From CAKZNE01 sp002695025 (GTDB lineage: Bacteria; Bacteroidota; Bacteroidia; Flavobacteriales; Schleiferiaceae), in contig CAJWML010000016.1 of assembly GCA_913043285.1 (NCBI GenBank), positions 31,939 to 95,938 on the forward strand: a DNA stretch of 64,000 nt. Direction: 5' to 3'. Numbering within the stretch: the first letter of the stretch is position 1; each line of letters starts with the position of its first letter. Positions 1-9,003 of this stretch are shown in pieces. The notes under the pieces are model-generated. The model made no database searches, was not told where the DNA came from, and saw only the letters and a list, made by a program, of their open reading frames with translations. A program made the position numbers and the translations under genes.

Positions 1-36
1 GATATTTTATCCAGTATTAACTCTAACTCAACAATC

Positions 37-1554
37 ATGAAACAGTGGATACTCATTGGAGTACTGTCCGTTTCTTCAGCTACCGGTTTCGCACAAAGTG
101 GAAGCGTGGAGCTTGAGGAAATTCCCAACCCGGATCCGCATAGCTATGCAAGCTTCGGATCTGATGTCTTTATTCAAGGCGATCAGGCTATTGTTTTATC
201 AAAAGGGTATTCTTCTGACCCTCAAAGCAATGGTGCTTTCTACGTCTACAACAGGGATGCTGCCTCCGGAGCATGGCAACTTTTGCAAAAAATGGTTCAC
301 ACCAATCAATCTTCCCTATCTGAATGGTATGGAAGCAGCGCGGCCATCAATGGTGACTATTTTCTGGTAGGAGCATACCATGCCCGTACAACAGAAAATG
401 AAGCTTATCCTGCCGGAGCAGCTTTTATGTATCACCGTAATGCAGCCGGGCAATGGGAAGCCGGGCAAAAACTTTCCGTTTTAGCGGGAGAAAAAGCTAA
501 CGGTCAGCAATTTGGATCAGCTGTAGCGCTGAGTGATAAATATGCTGCTGTAGTAGCCGGAGCTACCCAGGAAGTTTACATTTTTGAAAACAATGGTTCC
601 GGAAGCTGGAGCTTTGTTCAAAAAATATCCGGTAAGGATTACTTGCGTTCGGATGGTTTCAAACCTGATTTTGGATCTTCTCTGGCTATTGATGGGGACT
701 ACCTATATATAGGAGCCCCAACTGATGATTCAGACCAGTTTGGTGAAAACAACCTTACCCGTAGTGGTGCTATTTACATTTTTAAGCGTGAAGGTGGCAA
801 CTGGTCGCTTGCACAGAAGGTTACACAGCAAAACAGGCAGTCTCAATCTTACTTTGGAAATAATATCAGTGTTTCCGGCAGCTTCTTAGCTGTAGGATCA
901 CAGGAAAACCGCCAAGGTAGTGTGGAGATATTTCAACGTGACCGGGATGGAAAATGGAACTTTACACAAAAACTCAGCCCTGAAAACCGCTTGGCTATTG
1001 ATCGTTTTGGAGCTGATATTTCCTTTGATGGCGATCACATTGCCGTTTCTGCACCTAATTACAATGTAGAAGGTATTACTTATGCTGGTGCTGTTTTCCT
1101 TTATAAAAGAGATCTTAAATCCAACTACTGGACTATTGAAGATATTATTACGGCTCCCAATCCATCCAATTCAGAAAGGTTTGGTAACGTGCAACTTAGC
1201 GATGGAGCTATTGCCATAGGCGTACCCACCCGGGAAACTTCCAATAGCCGCTATGCTGGTGTTATTTATGTAAGTAACCTTCCAGGTAGCCAGAACAAGG
1301 CAGTTAGCGGTAATGAATCATTACAGTTGTTCCCTAACCCAGTAAGAGAATCATTTAGCCTTGAAGTAGCTGGTAAAGAGAGTATATCTGATATATATGT
1401 ATTTGATTATACCGGTCGCCAGGTTAATGTGAAATTTGATGAGGAGCTGAATACGGTGGACGTAAAGAATCTTTCTGCAGGGGTTTACCTCTTGAAAGTG
1501 CGCGTGGAAAACGGAGAAGTTTACACTCGTGAATTTACCGTAACAGCCTATTAA
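37..1554 (+). CDS. Secreted FG-GAP-like beta-propeller protein with T9SS sorting domain
   Basis: The 505-aa product starts with a signal peptide (basic MKQ, hydrophobic run, Ala-Gln cleavage region near residue 20). The body is a series of blade-like repeats of the type 'FGSSLAIDGDYLYIGAPT ... GAIYIFKR', at least six copies, as in FG-GAP/integrin-like propellers. The last 75 residues form a type A T9SS C-terminal domain: 'LQLFPNPV', then 'IYVFDYTGRQV' and a 'VKNLSAGVYLLKV' ending. I infer export by Sec, passage through the outer membrane by T9SS, and removal of the tail. The ligand is unknown. The next gene follows after 66 bp on the same strand, so the two may be co-transcribed. The start is the first ATG and also opens the signal peptide. 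Confidence 0.85.
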   Translation: MKQWILIGVLSVSSATGFAQSGSVELEEIPNPDPHSYASFGSDVFIQGDQAIVLSKGYSSDPQSNGAFYVYNRDAASGAWQLLQKMVHTNQSSLSEWYGSSAAINGDYFLVGAYHARTTENEAYPAGAAFMYHRNAAGQWEAGQKLSVLAGEKANGQQFGSAVALSDKYAAVVAGATQEVYIFENNGSGSWSFVQKISGKDYLRSDGFKPDFGSSLAIDGDYLYIGAPTDDSDQFGENNLTRSGAIYIFKREGGNWSLAQKVTQQNRQSQSYFGNNISVSGSFLAVGSQENRQGSVEIFQRDRDGKWNFTQKLSPENRLAIDRFGADISFDGDHIAVSAPNYNVEGITYAGAVFLYKRDLKSNYWTIEDIITAPNPSNSERFGNVQLSDGAIAIGVPTRETSNSRYAGVIYVSNLPGSQNKAVSGNESLQLFPNPVRESFSLEVAGKESISDIYVFDYTGRQVNVKFDEELNTVDVKNLSAGVYLLKVRVENGEVYTREFTVTAY

Positions 1555-1620
1555 TCTTTATGAAGGGAAGCATTCTATCCAGTTTGTTTCCTGGATCCAA
1601 TAACCAAAAAACTTATTAAA

Positions 1621-3507
1621 ATGATTCGAAAAAGTATAATAAGCCTGTTCCTGACTGGCCTGGTGCTTATCGTGTTTTATCGTGGAGCACTCATGACTGA
1701 GTTTGAAGACACTCAGGTAGACCCTGATTTTGCGCAACGGGCCTCCGTTGCCGATAATATTGAAGTTGAATTTTTATCCGCTCCATTACCAACGGGTGAA
1801 AACGTAATATACCATGTTGAAATAAACGACCCCAATGTCACCAAACCTTTTCACGCTATTATGGTGGAAGGTCAAAAAGTAGTTTTGAGGGATGATGGTA
1901 AGGAAGCTGATGCTGTAGCTGGTGATAAAATCTATTCTGTATATGCTACGGAAGATATAGGTCAGTTTTCTGAAGAAATGAGACAGCGCCAGGACCTGAT
2001 CGTATCCGGCCAGGTTCCTGTTTTTAAAGGACGTAGTATGGTGGATGTTTCCAGTCCTATTGTACAGGACATTGCCAACCAGGATTTTAGCAGGATAACA
2101 CCCGGAAGTACTGTAAATCTACCCCTGGCCATGCTCGGACCCGTTGCGGCCACTGCTAATGGTAAGAACAAGGTAGCCAGCGTTCCCGTTTTAGTGGATC
2201 ACTCTTTATTCATTACCGACCCAAAGGTAATTGAAGATCCTAAACGCACCTATGATCCTTGTACGGGCGGTAACCCTAATGGTCCTCACACCTTCTGGGA
2301 AATCTCACGGCAAATGGCTTCACTCAACCCGGGCAGCATTGCTACAGATATACAAACTTCAGATTTTCTAAGGAAGTGGTTAGACTCATGGTTTTTTGAT
2401 ATTACCGAAAACAGTGACCTGGTTAAAAAAAGGCCTTTGGTAGCAAATATCATTCAGAGTTGGGAAGCTTTCCCCGGGGGACCTTTGGATCCCAAACAAA
2501 CTCCTTTTAAACTCATTGCCATAGTAAACCGTATGGACTTAAGGGGTAATACAGGTTATTCACTGACCGATGCCGGTGAAATACGCTTTGTATTCCAGCT
2601 TATCGATAACCAAGGATGTTTCCCTCACAGGTTCCTTGCCATTTTTGAATACGGTATTAATATGCCTAAATGTGATCAGCTTCACAATTATGCTTTGAAG
2701 TGGGCAGACCTTAGTACGCTTCCTATTGGTGATCCTTCTTATAATTCTCTATTGGAAGATCTTACCAATCAGGTAACCCTTTGCGGAAAGAACCCCTCCA
2801 AGCCCAACGAAAACTGTATAAACCAGGTACGTACCAACGAAATCACCCTGGATAACGGTGATGGATGGAGGTTGAATGAATTCCACCTTACAGCAACTGG
2901 AAACCCGCTGACTACTGCAACGGTAGTGCGTAACCCGGAGATCAGCTACAATACGCATGTATTGCCTCCCGGTTCTTTTGATCCGTTTAAGGTGTCTATG
3001 CTGGCCGCTTTTGCCAATGCCAACCAGGCACAGATCATAGATGACACCTATGATATACCTCTTATCCACCCAATAAGTGGAGCTCCCTTCCTGGGTGCCA
3101 AGTCCATTACCGGTGGTAATGCCAATCATTTCTGGGATGCCGGTCCGGTGGGTAGCGGTAATGAAATCGTAAACGATACCTGCAGGCACTTGCTTTCTTT
3201 GAACACCTGTGGTGGTTGCCACGGTGGAGAATCCCGTCAGGGCGGTCCACTGGCCTTTACACACCTGGAGTTGAATGGTATGTTCCCGGCTTCGGTACAA
3301 TTATCTCAGTTCCTTACCGGTGGCTCTGTGCCTGACCCTGCCGGAAGACCTGTTACCTGGAATTTTAATGACCTGTTGCGCAGGCAACTTGACTTCCAGG
3401 ATTTTGTAGACAATGGATGTACCAAGAAACCTAAATCTGCTGTAGCCATCCGACCCGGAAGCATAGCCACGGCCCTGGCAGCAAGCCCTATGCGGATGTC
3501 GCATTAA
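1621..3507 (+). CDS. Exported protein with CxxCH haem-type motif
   Basis: The 628-aa product has an N-terminal hydrophobic segment (residues 7-22) that could be a signal anchor. An early region, about residues 50-135, contains 'LRDDGKEADAVAGDKIYS', which resembles the calcium-binding turns of 'choice-of-anchor X'-type domains. A single C-GG-C-H motif at residues 530-534 matches the covalent haem c site CxxCH; I see no clear distal Met, so haem binding is a suggestion only. No T9SS tail is present. It follows the secreted propeller gene on the same strand and is closed by a strong terminator. Specific function unknown. Confidence 0.7.
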   Translation: MIRKSIISLFLTGLVLIVFYRGALMTEFEDTQVDPDFAQRASVADNIEVEFLSAPLPTGENVIYHVEINDPNVTKPFHAIMVEGQKVVLRDDGKEADAVAGDKIYSVYATEDIGQFSEEMRQRQDLIVSGQVPVFKGRSMVDVSSPIVQDIANQDFSRITPGSTVNLPLAMLGPVAATANGKNKVASVPVLVDHSLFITDPKVIEDPKRTYDPCTGGNPNGPHTFWEISRQMASLNPGSIATDIQTSDFLRKWLDSWFFDITENSDLVKKRPLVANIIQSWEAFPGGPLDPKQTPFKLIAIVNRMDLRGNTGYSLTDAGEIRFVFQLIDNQGCFPHRFLAIFEYGINMPKCDQLHNYALKWADLSTLPIGDPSYNSLLEDLTNQVTLCGKNPSKPNENCINQVRTNEITLDNGDGWRLNEFHLTATGNPLTTATVVRNPEISYNTHVLPPGSFDPFKVSMLAAFANANQAQIIDDTYDIPLIHPISGAPFLGAKSITGGNANHFWDAGPVGSGNEIVNDTCRHLLSLNTCGGCHGGESRQGGPLAFTHLELNGMFPASVQLSQFLTGGSVPDPAGRPVTWNFNDLLRRQLDFQDFVDNGCTKKPKSAVAIRPGSIATALAASPMRMSH

Positions 3508-3531
3508 AACTTATAATTAGATTATAATATT

Positions 3532-3567
3532 AAAACAGTCACGCTTTGCGTGGCTGTTTTTTTTTGT
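3532..3567 (+). terminator. Rho-independent terminator after the 628-aa gene
   Basis: A hairpin pairs CAGTCACGC with GCGTGGCTG (one G-T pair allowed) around a short TTT loop, followed by a run of nine T. It lies 25 bp after the stop codon and ends the two-gene plus-strand unit. Confidence 0.85.
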
Positions 3568-3596
3568 TTTTGTCTACCTCCACCAATTAAGCCTAC

Positions 3597-3667
3597 CAAG
3601 ATAGAACGTCACTCCGTTTACACTTTGGAATCGCATCTTGTTGGGGATATCCCCAAACCCCTTTTTA
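3597..3667 (+). repeat. REP-like palindromic element, copy A
   Basis: One of three copies in the window. The layout is a first stem-loop with a loop of the type CTCCGTTKACACTT, then CATCTTGTTGGGG, then a GGGG...CCCC hairpin ending in AACCCCTTTT. Here the outer arms CAAGAT/ATCTTG pair, but the inner arms (left GAACGTC, right GGAATCGC) do not. The left arm is identical to that of copy C at 44918, so this copy may be a hybrid. It lies between convergent genes. Confidence 0.65.
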
Positions 3668-3670
3668 CAA

Positions 3671-3780
3671 CTTCTATGAAAAAGTGGATTTAAATTTGGT
3701 TTTCATCATAGAATGCGTGTTAATCCGTTGACACTTCTAACACGCATCTTGTTGGGGCAATTTCCCCAAACCCCTTTTAG
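3671..3780 (+). repeat. REP-like palindromic element, copy B, with an adjoining hairpin
   Basis: The main stem pairs ATGCGTGTTA (3713-3722) with TAACACGCAT (3738-3747), a perfect 10-bp stem around the conserved ATCCGTTGACACTTC-type loop. It is followed by CTTGTTGGGG and CCCCAAACCCCTTTT. Directly 5', TTCTATGAAAA and TTTTCATCATAGAA (3672-3712) form a further long hairpin. The stem differs in sequence from copies A and C but keeps pairing. Confidence 0.65.
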
Positions 3781-3827
3781 TTTTTTAATCGGCAGATACT
3801 TTTGACCCACTACCGACAGACACTACC

Positions 3828-4130
3828 TTATTTTTTAAACATATTTCGAACACCAAAAATTAACACTGCCTGAATTAAATTATTAAATAAGACAAGTGGT
3901 ATCATTTGTCCAGGCATATTTTTACTACTTAAGAAAAAAGGGTATTCTTCATTAATCAAAACTAAAGGAAAGCCTAGAACATACTTCAGACTTAAGTATA
4001 AAAACCTCCCAATGGGATTGGTTGGCTCGTCCGACATTAAAAAAATGATCATTAAGACAAACACAAAAACTTCAATCCCAATTAAAATTAACATCGTCTT
4101 AAGCAACTTTATACCAACTATTTTTATCAT
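3828..4130 (-). CDS. Putative membrane immunity protein of Rhs tip 1
   Basis: The 100-aa product has two or three hydrophobic helices (about residues 8-32, 44-60, 76-95) and a lysine-rich end, so it is probably an inner-membrane protein. It starts 2 bp after the stop of the lipase-like Rhs tip, the position immunity genes hold in all other cassettes here. I infer that it neutralises that tip. Membrane location would fit a toxin that attacks lipids from the envelope side. No family is recognised. Being the last gene of the array, it faces the two REP-like elements tail on. Confidence 0.6.
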   Translation of the reverse strand: MIKIVGIKLLKTMLILIGIEVFVFVLMIIFLMSDEPTNPIGRFLYLSLKYVLGFPLVLINEEYPFFLSSKNMPGQMIPLVLFNNLIQAVLIFGVRNMFKK

Positions 4131-4132
4131 GA

Positions 4133-5110
4133 CTAATCTTTTCGTTGTTTAACTGATCCAGACTGTTCTATAAATTGGTCATTATCTGTAACATTATGAC
4201 CACTTCTGTTTCCCGAGGGGCCCTCTGCAGCAGGTTGACCTTCTCCCCCCATAATATCACCTCCATAAAATTCATCTACACCATTAATAGGCCCATACTC
4301 TGAGCCTCCGTTTGGCAACCAATATGGACTGTCAGAACTTACTGCATCGCTAGGGTGGGAATATTGGACACTTCTCACTCCATCAGGAGTAGTTATATCT
4401 GTTGGTTGGTGGGGAGTTATATAATACATCACTTCCACCTTATAAAGCGGATTTCCCTTATCATCCGTATAAGACATTAGCTCTTGAGCAAACCCTGCAG
4501 CATGAGCCCCTCCTTGACTATGTGAAACTATTTTAATAGTTTCATCGTCCGCTAATTCAATCTCTCCATTTTGAACCATTGCATGAAACTGTTGAGCCCT
4601 AGCTCTTCCTTCCGCCATCCTATCATCAGCCTGAGATCTCCACGTTGATGATCCACTCGTAAAATACGCATTATGATCTTGTATTGTATTCTGAAAGTAT
4701 TCGGCTATGTTGGCTGCTCTACCAAAAGTATTGGTACTATTTCTTCCTGTTGACCAATAGTTAAAAACGTCAGTATCATAAATTCCTTGTTGCCCGCCAA
4801 TAGAAAGACCATCATCACCAGTCCATGGTTGATCTGCAGCTCCAGTAAATAATCTTAAACCTCCTATGAAAAGAACTAGATTTCCATCAGGATCAACGGC
4901 AGAAATTGGAGTATTTAAGGCAAAATTATATGGGCTATGACTTGGGTATGCCGCCTCAAAAGGATCAACACTCAACCACCTCCCTACTCTGGGGTCATAA
5001 ATCCTGGCACCAAAATCCAATGAGTTATTATCCCCTTTTATCTCGTCATCTTTCTCCTTACCATTAAACCCATACCTATAATCTCCACCATTAAAGGTCC
5101 TTCCAGGCAT
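4133..5110 (-). CDS. Orphan Rhs tip 1 with lipase-like alpha/beta-hydrolase toxin
   Basis: Residues 1-75 are the conserved Rhs core: MPGRTFNGGDYRYGFNG, then FGARIYDPRVGRWLSVDP and the SPYNFALNTPI end, with 'VDPDGN' marking where the variable toxin begins. In the toxin part, S196-H-S198-Q-G200 within 'IKIVSHSQGG' is a lipase-type nucleophile elbow (SxSxG, where most hydrolases have GxSxG), preceded by a beta strand as in alpha/beta hydrolases. A likely catalytic His is in 'GHNVTDN' near the C-terminus. It would act on lipids or esters. There is no shell upstream: codons VFGST precede the ATG, and before them comes an in-frame TAA at 5126-5128. It is therefore an orphan cassette, not a fragment of a longer reading frame. 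Immunity gene 2 bp downstream. Confidence 0.75.
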   Translation of the reverse strand: MPGRTFNGGDYRYGFNGKEKDDEIKGDNNSLDFGARIYDPRVGRWLSVDPFEAAYPSHSPYNFALNTPISAVDPDGNLVLFIGGLRLFTGAADQPWTGDDGLSIGGQQGIYDTDVFNYWSTGRNSTNTFGRAANIAEYFQNTIQDHNAYFTSGSSTWRSQADDRMAEGRARAQQFHAMVQNGEIELADDETIKIVSHSQGGAHAAGFAQELMSYTDDKGNPLYKVEVMYYITPHQPTDITTPDGVRSVQYSHPSDAVSSDSPYWLPNGGSEYGPINGVDEFYGGDIMGGEGQPAAEGPSGNRSGHNVTDNDQFIEQSGSVKQRKD

Positions 5111-5161
5111 TGTTGAGCCGAAGACTTAACAGCCTATGCGGTTTTTACTTTTTCAAAGAAC
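5111..5161 (-). promoter_or_regulatory. Conserved tip-cassette leader with boxA-like motif
   Basis: Read on the minus strand, GTTCTTTGAAA (5151-5161) is followed by a conserved stretch CCGCATAGGCTGTTAAGTC, and then the five residual Rhs codons and the ATG. GTTCTTTGA resembles the rRNA antitermination boxA of Bacteroidota. The same leader precedes all five orphan tips. Confidence 0.5.
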
Positions 5162-5175
5162 TTTTCAAACGTACT

Positions 5176-5206
5176 CAATAAAAAACCCGGCTTGAAAACC
5201 GGGTTT
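5176..5206 (-). terminator. Terminator after immunity gene 2
   Basis: AAACCCGG/CCGGGTTT 8-bp stem with a CTTGAAAA-type loop and a T-rich run on the minus strand. It separates immunity gene 2 from tip cassette 1. Confidence 0.8.
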
Positions 5207-5237
5207 ATAACTTTTCTGCTTGCAAGGGTTTGCATCA

Positions 5238-5858
5238 CTATTTCGGAACACTACCCAATCCTTCTTCTCTCTGAGGAAAGATAATCGCCTTTAGATTAGA
5301 TCGTAATATAGAACTGGTACAGGCTATCGGGATGACAACTGATTTATAATCATCACCTCTGAGATCGGTAATGGTGACAAATGAAACATAAGCTGATTTA
5401 AAGGACGAGCAATCCATATTGAGTTCTTCCCTGTAACTGCTCATATCAACTATACCTTTAAAGCATTCTTCTTTAACTATAATTTGTGTTTCTTTATCTC
5501 TTGGATCTACCTTAAAAGACTTTCTATAAACAGTATCATTTATTCGGTACACTATTGTTGAATGGTAGCTTAGGCTGTGCATTTCTATTACAAATAAGAT
5601 ACTATCTAAAATCCTGGTCTGATAAAAGTCATATACAAAGCCCCTCCCTTTTAATTCATGCTCATAAGCTTTGTTAAGAGCTCTAGTGATTATACCTATT
5701 TCCTTACTGTATTCATCAATATCTGAAGATTTATCTCTTTCGTAGTGCAAGAATTCAAATTGAGCATTGTACATATCCATAAGGAACTGCTTCCGTAAAT
5801 CCTGTCCAAAGGATTCAACAGATACAAATAATACCAAAACAGCAAATATAAATCTCAT
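5238..5858 (-). CDS. Putative secreted immunity protein of Rhs tip 2
   Basis: The 206-aa product has a clear signal peptide (MRFIFAVLVLFVSVESFGQ, cleavage near Gln19), so it should act in the periplasm. It starts where the HELIH metalloprotease tip ends (shared base in a TAATG junction), which indicates translational coupling and an immunity role. The body is hydrophilic and mixed alpha/beta, with no family I recognise. An exported immunity protein suggests its toxin works in the periplasm. Confidence 0.6.
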   Translation of the reverse strand: MRFIFAVLVLFVSVESFGQDLRKQFLMDMYNAQFEFLHYERDKSSDIDEYSKEIGIITRALNKAYEHELKGRGFVYDFYQTRILDSILFVIEMHSLSYHSTIVYRINDTVYRKSFKVDPRDKETQIIVKEECFKGIVDMSSYREELNMDCSSFKSAYVSFVTITDLRGDDYKSVVIPIACTSSILRSNLKAIIFPQREEGLGSVPK

Positions 5859-6754
5859 TAATCCACTTTTAGAGGCTCGCTTTGTAAGAAGTCACTGCTT
5901 TCTTCATCATAATAAGGTTCTGCGCGATCTATATAGTTATTTTCATTTCGGATAATATTCTCCAGGTAACGTACATCTATTTCTTCAGCATCCCATCCAT
6001 ACCACAGACCAGATTTACCATCATCTGGGTTTACCATATCACCAGCATTACCTGATTCCGGATCAATGGTTTCTCCATATAAAATGCGTTTCAAATGGAT
6101 CAACTCATGTGCCAAACCAATATAAGCAGGGCGTCCGGTGGAACCATCGGCATTTACTATTTTATCACCCCGGTCATTAATATCAATAGTAGAAACCCCA
6201 TCAGCTTTTTCTCCAGGAGATATATTAAATAAATCTGTCTTACCTCCTTCAATTTTAGCAGCTGATGTTAAATTTCCTTTGAGACTACTTATATCTTCTT
6301 GAAATTCCTCTGCAAAATCTTCAATTTGATAAATGGTAGCCTGGTTCTTTGAAGCAATAATTTCTGAAATCAAATGAGTTGCAGAAGGTTTACTACCATC
6401 TGGATGCGCTTTAGTGATAGTTACATACCCGTCCCGATCTATGGTGATTTGATCATTGGTTAATTTGGATAGCATATTCATTACTGTTTTTTTGTAATGT
6501 GCACTTCCGACAATTCGCAAAGTATTCCCATCGGGATCAACAATAATTAAAGGACTATTGGCGGCAAAAGAATAATCACTCAGATCAGGATACTCTTTAA
6601 AACGAGGATCAATACTCAACCATCTTGCAACCCTGGGATCGTAAATTCTCGCCCCAAAATTCAACGAATTGTTATCACCTTTTATTTCATCATCTTTCTC
6701 AGCTCCGTTAAACCCATACCTGTAATCACCACCGTTATACGTCCTTCCAGGCAT
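5858..6754 (-). CDS. Orphan Rhs tip 2 with M91-like zinc metalloprotease toxin
   Basis: Residues 1-77 are the standard core (MPGRTYNGGDYRYGFNG ... YDPRVARWLSIDP ... VDPDGN). The toxin part has H216-E-L-I-H220 within 'YIGLAHELIH', followed by 'WDAEEIDVRYLENIIR', which could supply the third, acidic zinc ligand. This arrangement resembles the NleD/M91 family of effector peptidases, which recur as Rhs tips. The ATG is preceded by residual codons VFGST and an in-frame TAA (6770-6772), as in every orphan. It overlaps its immunity gene by one base. The substrate cannot be read from the sequence. Confidence 0.75.
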   Translation of the reverse strand: MPGRTYNGGDYRYGFNGAEKDDEIKGDNNSLNFGARIYDPRVARWLSIDPRFKEYPDLSDYSFAANSPLIIVDPDGNTLRIVGSAHYKKTVMNMLSKLTNDQITIDRDGYVTITKAHPDGSKPSATHLISEIIASKNQATIYQIEDFAEEFQEDISSLKGNLTSAAKIEGGKTDLFNISPGEKADGVSTIDINDRGDKIVNADGSTGRPAYIGLAHELIHLKRILYGETIDPESGNAGDMVNPDDGKSGLWYGWDAEEIDVRYLENIIRNENNYIDRAEPYYDEESSDFLQSEPLKVD

Positions 6755-6805
6755 CGTGGAGCCGAAGACTTAGCACCCTATGCAGGTTTTACTGTTTCAA
6801 AGAAC
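6755..6805 (-). promoter_or_regulatory. Conserved tip-cassette leader with boxA-like motif
   Basis: GTTCTTTGAAA (6795-6805, minus strand), then CTGCATAGGGTGCTAAGTC, residual Rhs codons and the ATG of tip 2. It is nearly identical to the leaders of the other four orphans. Confidence 0.5.
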
Positions 6806-6824
6806 TTTCTCAAACGTACTAATT

Positions 6825-6855
6825 AAAAAACCCGGCTCGAAGACCGGGTTTTTAA
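6825..6855 (-). terminator. Terminator after immunity gene 3
   Basis: AAACCCGG/CCGGGTTT stem with the loop CTCGAAGA and T-runs on both sides. The minus-strand reading ends immunity gene 3. Confidence 0.8.
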
Positions 6856-6910
6856 CTTTTCTATAAGCAAAGGCTTGTATCACTATTTTGGAACATTACC
6901 CAATCCACTT

Positions 6911-7297
6911 TTACTGTTTCATTCCACCCATCTCTTCAACTTCATTTTTATCATTGATAAAAATGTACATCAATTCCACATCCCAATTTTGCAGGTCTTC
7001 CTCACTAAAGCTTTCTTCGCATTGAGGCCCCCCCTTTATAAAATAATAGAGCATTTCTCCTTCTTTAAACTGTTTTGTAAGGTTGGCCTCACCAAAATTA
7101 TCAGTAATCTGGCTTTTTAGTTTACCAACAAACTTTTCATCTTCATTTAAAAGGGTGTAATAAATATTTGTTCTTTGACCAAGACAGCCTATAGAATCTT
7201 GTTTCCAAACTTTACTATCAATTGGGCTAAGAATGTTTTGAGTTCTGCATCCGTTTAAAAGGCAGTATAAAACGATGTAAATTAAAGGTGTTCTCAT
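6911..7297 (-). CDS. Putative lipoprotein immunity protein of Rhs tip 3
   Basis: The 128-aa product has a short hydrophobic signal ending in a lipobox-like L-L-N-G-C (Cys17), so it is probably a lipoprotein. It is translationally coupled to the metzincin-like tip (the stop of the tip and the ATG of this gene share a base). The body is acidic with no known domain. I infer periplasm-facing immunity to the tip-3 protease. Confidence 0.6.
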   Translation of the reverse strand: MRTPLIYIVLYCLLNGCRTQNILSPIDSKVWKQDSIGCLGQRTNIYYTLLNEDEKFVGKLKSQITDNFGEANLTKQFKEGEMLYYFIKGGPQCEESFSEEDLQNWDVELMYIFINDKNEVEEMGGMKQ

Positions 7298-8241
7298 TAG
7301 TTAGCGCGTACTTTATGATATTTATTCGTTTTGGTCCCAACATCAGCCTTTCCATTTTTTGAAAAATCCAGTTTATCCAAGCCTAAGGCGTCAATATCCT
7401 CCTGTTTTACAGTACGAGTAGATGATTTCAAAGTCCCACCATCCACTCTTGGTGCAGCCGTAGGATTTCTCTGGTATTCTGGATCAACCAAAGAACTACG
7501 TGGAAGACCCATAGGCGGGGAACCGTTTCCCCTGTAATCTCGCCTATTAGGATTTTCAGTATCTGGCACCCCAAAATCCTCATGTTCTTGCCCCACACCG
7601 TGACCATATTCATGAGCCTCAGTAGTAGTATTTTCTCCTTCTATCTCAGCAAGTTTCCAAAAACCTGAATTTGCTCCAGTCTTTGGCTTGCTACCATCCA
7701 TATATGACCCTTTTGTAATTAAATTCGTCTCCTCCTCAACCCTTATATAATTATTTTTAATATCCTTGTTATTTAGCACATCACTCATAGCTAAGTTTTC
7801 TCTATATTCTCCAGTTACCTCAAAAACCACATCATAGGTCTCTCCACCTACCATCACTGTACCACAAGCTGCATTCCATTGATCCTGGATACTCTGAGCC
7901 GTGCTTGTTGCTAGTTCAGGACTAGCAGCGCCTCCATACATAATGATGTGAGAGGTTATAGTAATTGTATGAGCCTGTTTATCAATAGTGGCCTCTCCAG
8001 ATTTTCCTGTTGGATCGGCATATAGAATAGGGTTATCATTAAATGCATTGTAAGGGCTTTGATCGGGATAGCTCCTTTCCTTAGGATCTCTCGATAAAAA
8101 TCTACCTACACGGGGGTCATACATCCTCGCCCCAAAATCATAGGAGCTACCATCAATACTCTTGATCTCGTTATCCATCTCCTTACCGTTAAACCCGTAC
8201 CTATAATCACCACCATTGAATGTCCTTCCAGGCATTGTCAT
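7297..8241 (-). CDS. Orphan Rhs tip 3 with metzincin-like metalloprotease toxin
   Basis: Starts MTM-PGRTFNGGDYRYGFNG; the Rhs core runs to about residue 78 (YADPTG). The toxin part has H210-E-Y-G-H214-x-x-G217-x-x-H220, the complete HExxHxxGxxH zinc signature of metzincins, and a later 'GSPPMGLPRS' that may be the Met-turn. It would be a zinc protease. The upstream ATG two codons earlier than in tips 1 and 2 is used because the M-T-M form of the master gene is preserved. In-frame TAA at 8251-8253. The IS1-family element lies directly upstream and has replaced the terminator part of the spacer. Confidence 0.78.
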   Translation of the reverse strand: MTMPGRTFNGGDYRYGFNGKEMDNEIKSIDGSSYDFGARMYDPRVGRFLSRDPKERSYPDQSPYNAFNDNPILYADPTGKSGEATIDKQAHTITITSHIIMYGGAASPELATSTAQSIQDQWNAACGTVMVGGETYDVVFEVTGEYRENLAMSDVLNNKDIKNNYIRVEEETNLITKGSYMDGSKPKTGANSGFWKLAEIEGENTTTEAHEYGHGVGQEHEDFGVPDTENPNRRDYRGNGSPPMGLPRSSLVDPEYQRNPTAAPRVDGGTLKSSTRTVKQEDIDALGLDKLDFSKNGKADVGTKTNKYHKVRAN

Positions 8242-8286
8242 CCCGAAGACTTAGCACCCTATGCAGGTTTTATTGTTTCAAAGAAC
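8242..8286 (-). promoter_or_regulatory. Conserved tip-cassette leader with boxA-like motif, cut by the IS
   Basis: GTTCTTTGAAA at 8276-8286 (minus strand) and the downstream CATAGGGTGCTAAGTC stretch are kept. Homology to the other spacers stops right after boxA, where IS sequence begins. Confidence 0.45.
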
Positions 8287-8296
8287 TACTTCGAAT

Positions 8297-8946
8297 TTAA
8301 CTCCAAAAGTAAATCTTCAAACAAGCCGTGAGCATGGCGATGCTTTTGGAATAGCAAATGGTTTTATAGGATAGTCTCTTGAGGTGAGTTCTCAGTGTGA
8401 GGTTCATTCTCTCAATGTGATTGGTTTGCCTGAATTGGGTGAAGTGTAATTTCTTAGGAATAAGACCAGGATAGATGTTGAGACGGTCCGTATAAATTTT
8501 GGTGGGTGATAACGATAAGACTCTCCTGACTACTTTAGCAATATTCTCTTTAGTCCTTCTTCCTACAATGAAATCAATTATGCGTTTGGTTTTCCGGTTA
8601 ATGGCATAGCAGATCCAGCATTCGTTCTTTTTCGAACCGAAAAAAGTCCTCAGTTCATCCACCTCATATTCATGGCCTTGTTCGGTAAAAATTGGAGCTT
8701 TTAACTTTTGGGAAACTGAAAGCAATATCCTGCTGACGGTGGTTTTGGGAATATCCAGCACTCTTGAGATGGAGCGGACACCCATGCCTTCATTATTCAG
8801 TTTTACGATCATTTCTTCATTCTTAAAGCGGACTTTTCGCTGATACGAACGAAGCTGATACTTTCGGCAGTTTTTACACCGGTATATTTGTCGCCTGTTT
8901 CGTTTACCTTTTTTGTGGCATGGGCACTACAGTACCTACATTCCAT
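8297..8946 (-). CDS. IS1-family transposase made by programmed -1 frameshift
   Basis: The open frame at 8297-8812 is only the C-terminal 171 aa. Reading upstream, an ATG at 8946 opens MECRYCSAHATKK, and at codons 11-13 lies A-AAA-AAG (8908-8914), a classic -1 slippery heptamer. After the shift the frame reads GKRNRRQIYRCKNCRKYQ and runs on into the large frame, giving about 216 aa, close to the usual IS1 length. This restores a C-x2-C ... C-x2-C zinc finger at the N-terminus, followed by a helix-turn-helix ('SISRVLDIPKTTVSRIL') and the DDE-type catalytic part ('KIYTDRLNIYPGL', 'HIERMNLTLR'). IS1 uses the same kind of frameshift. Probably once active; whether it still moves is uncertain because only one end is visible. 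Confidence 0.75.
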
Positions 8947-9003
8947 TTGGCAACAAAAAAAAGGAAGCCAGCCTATACTGAACAAGGGTTTTAGCTCAAT
9001 TCT

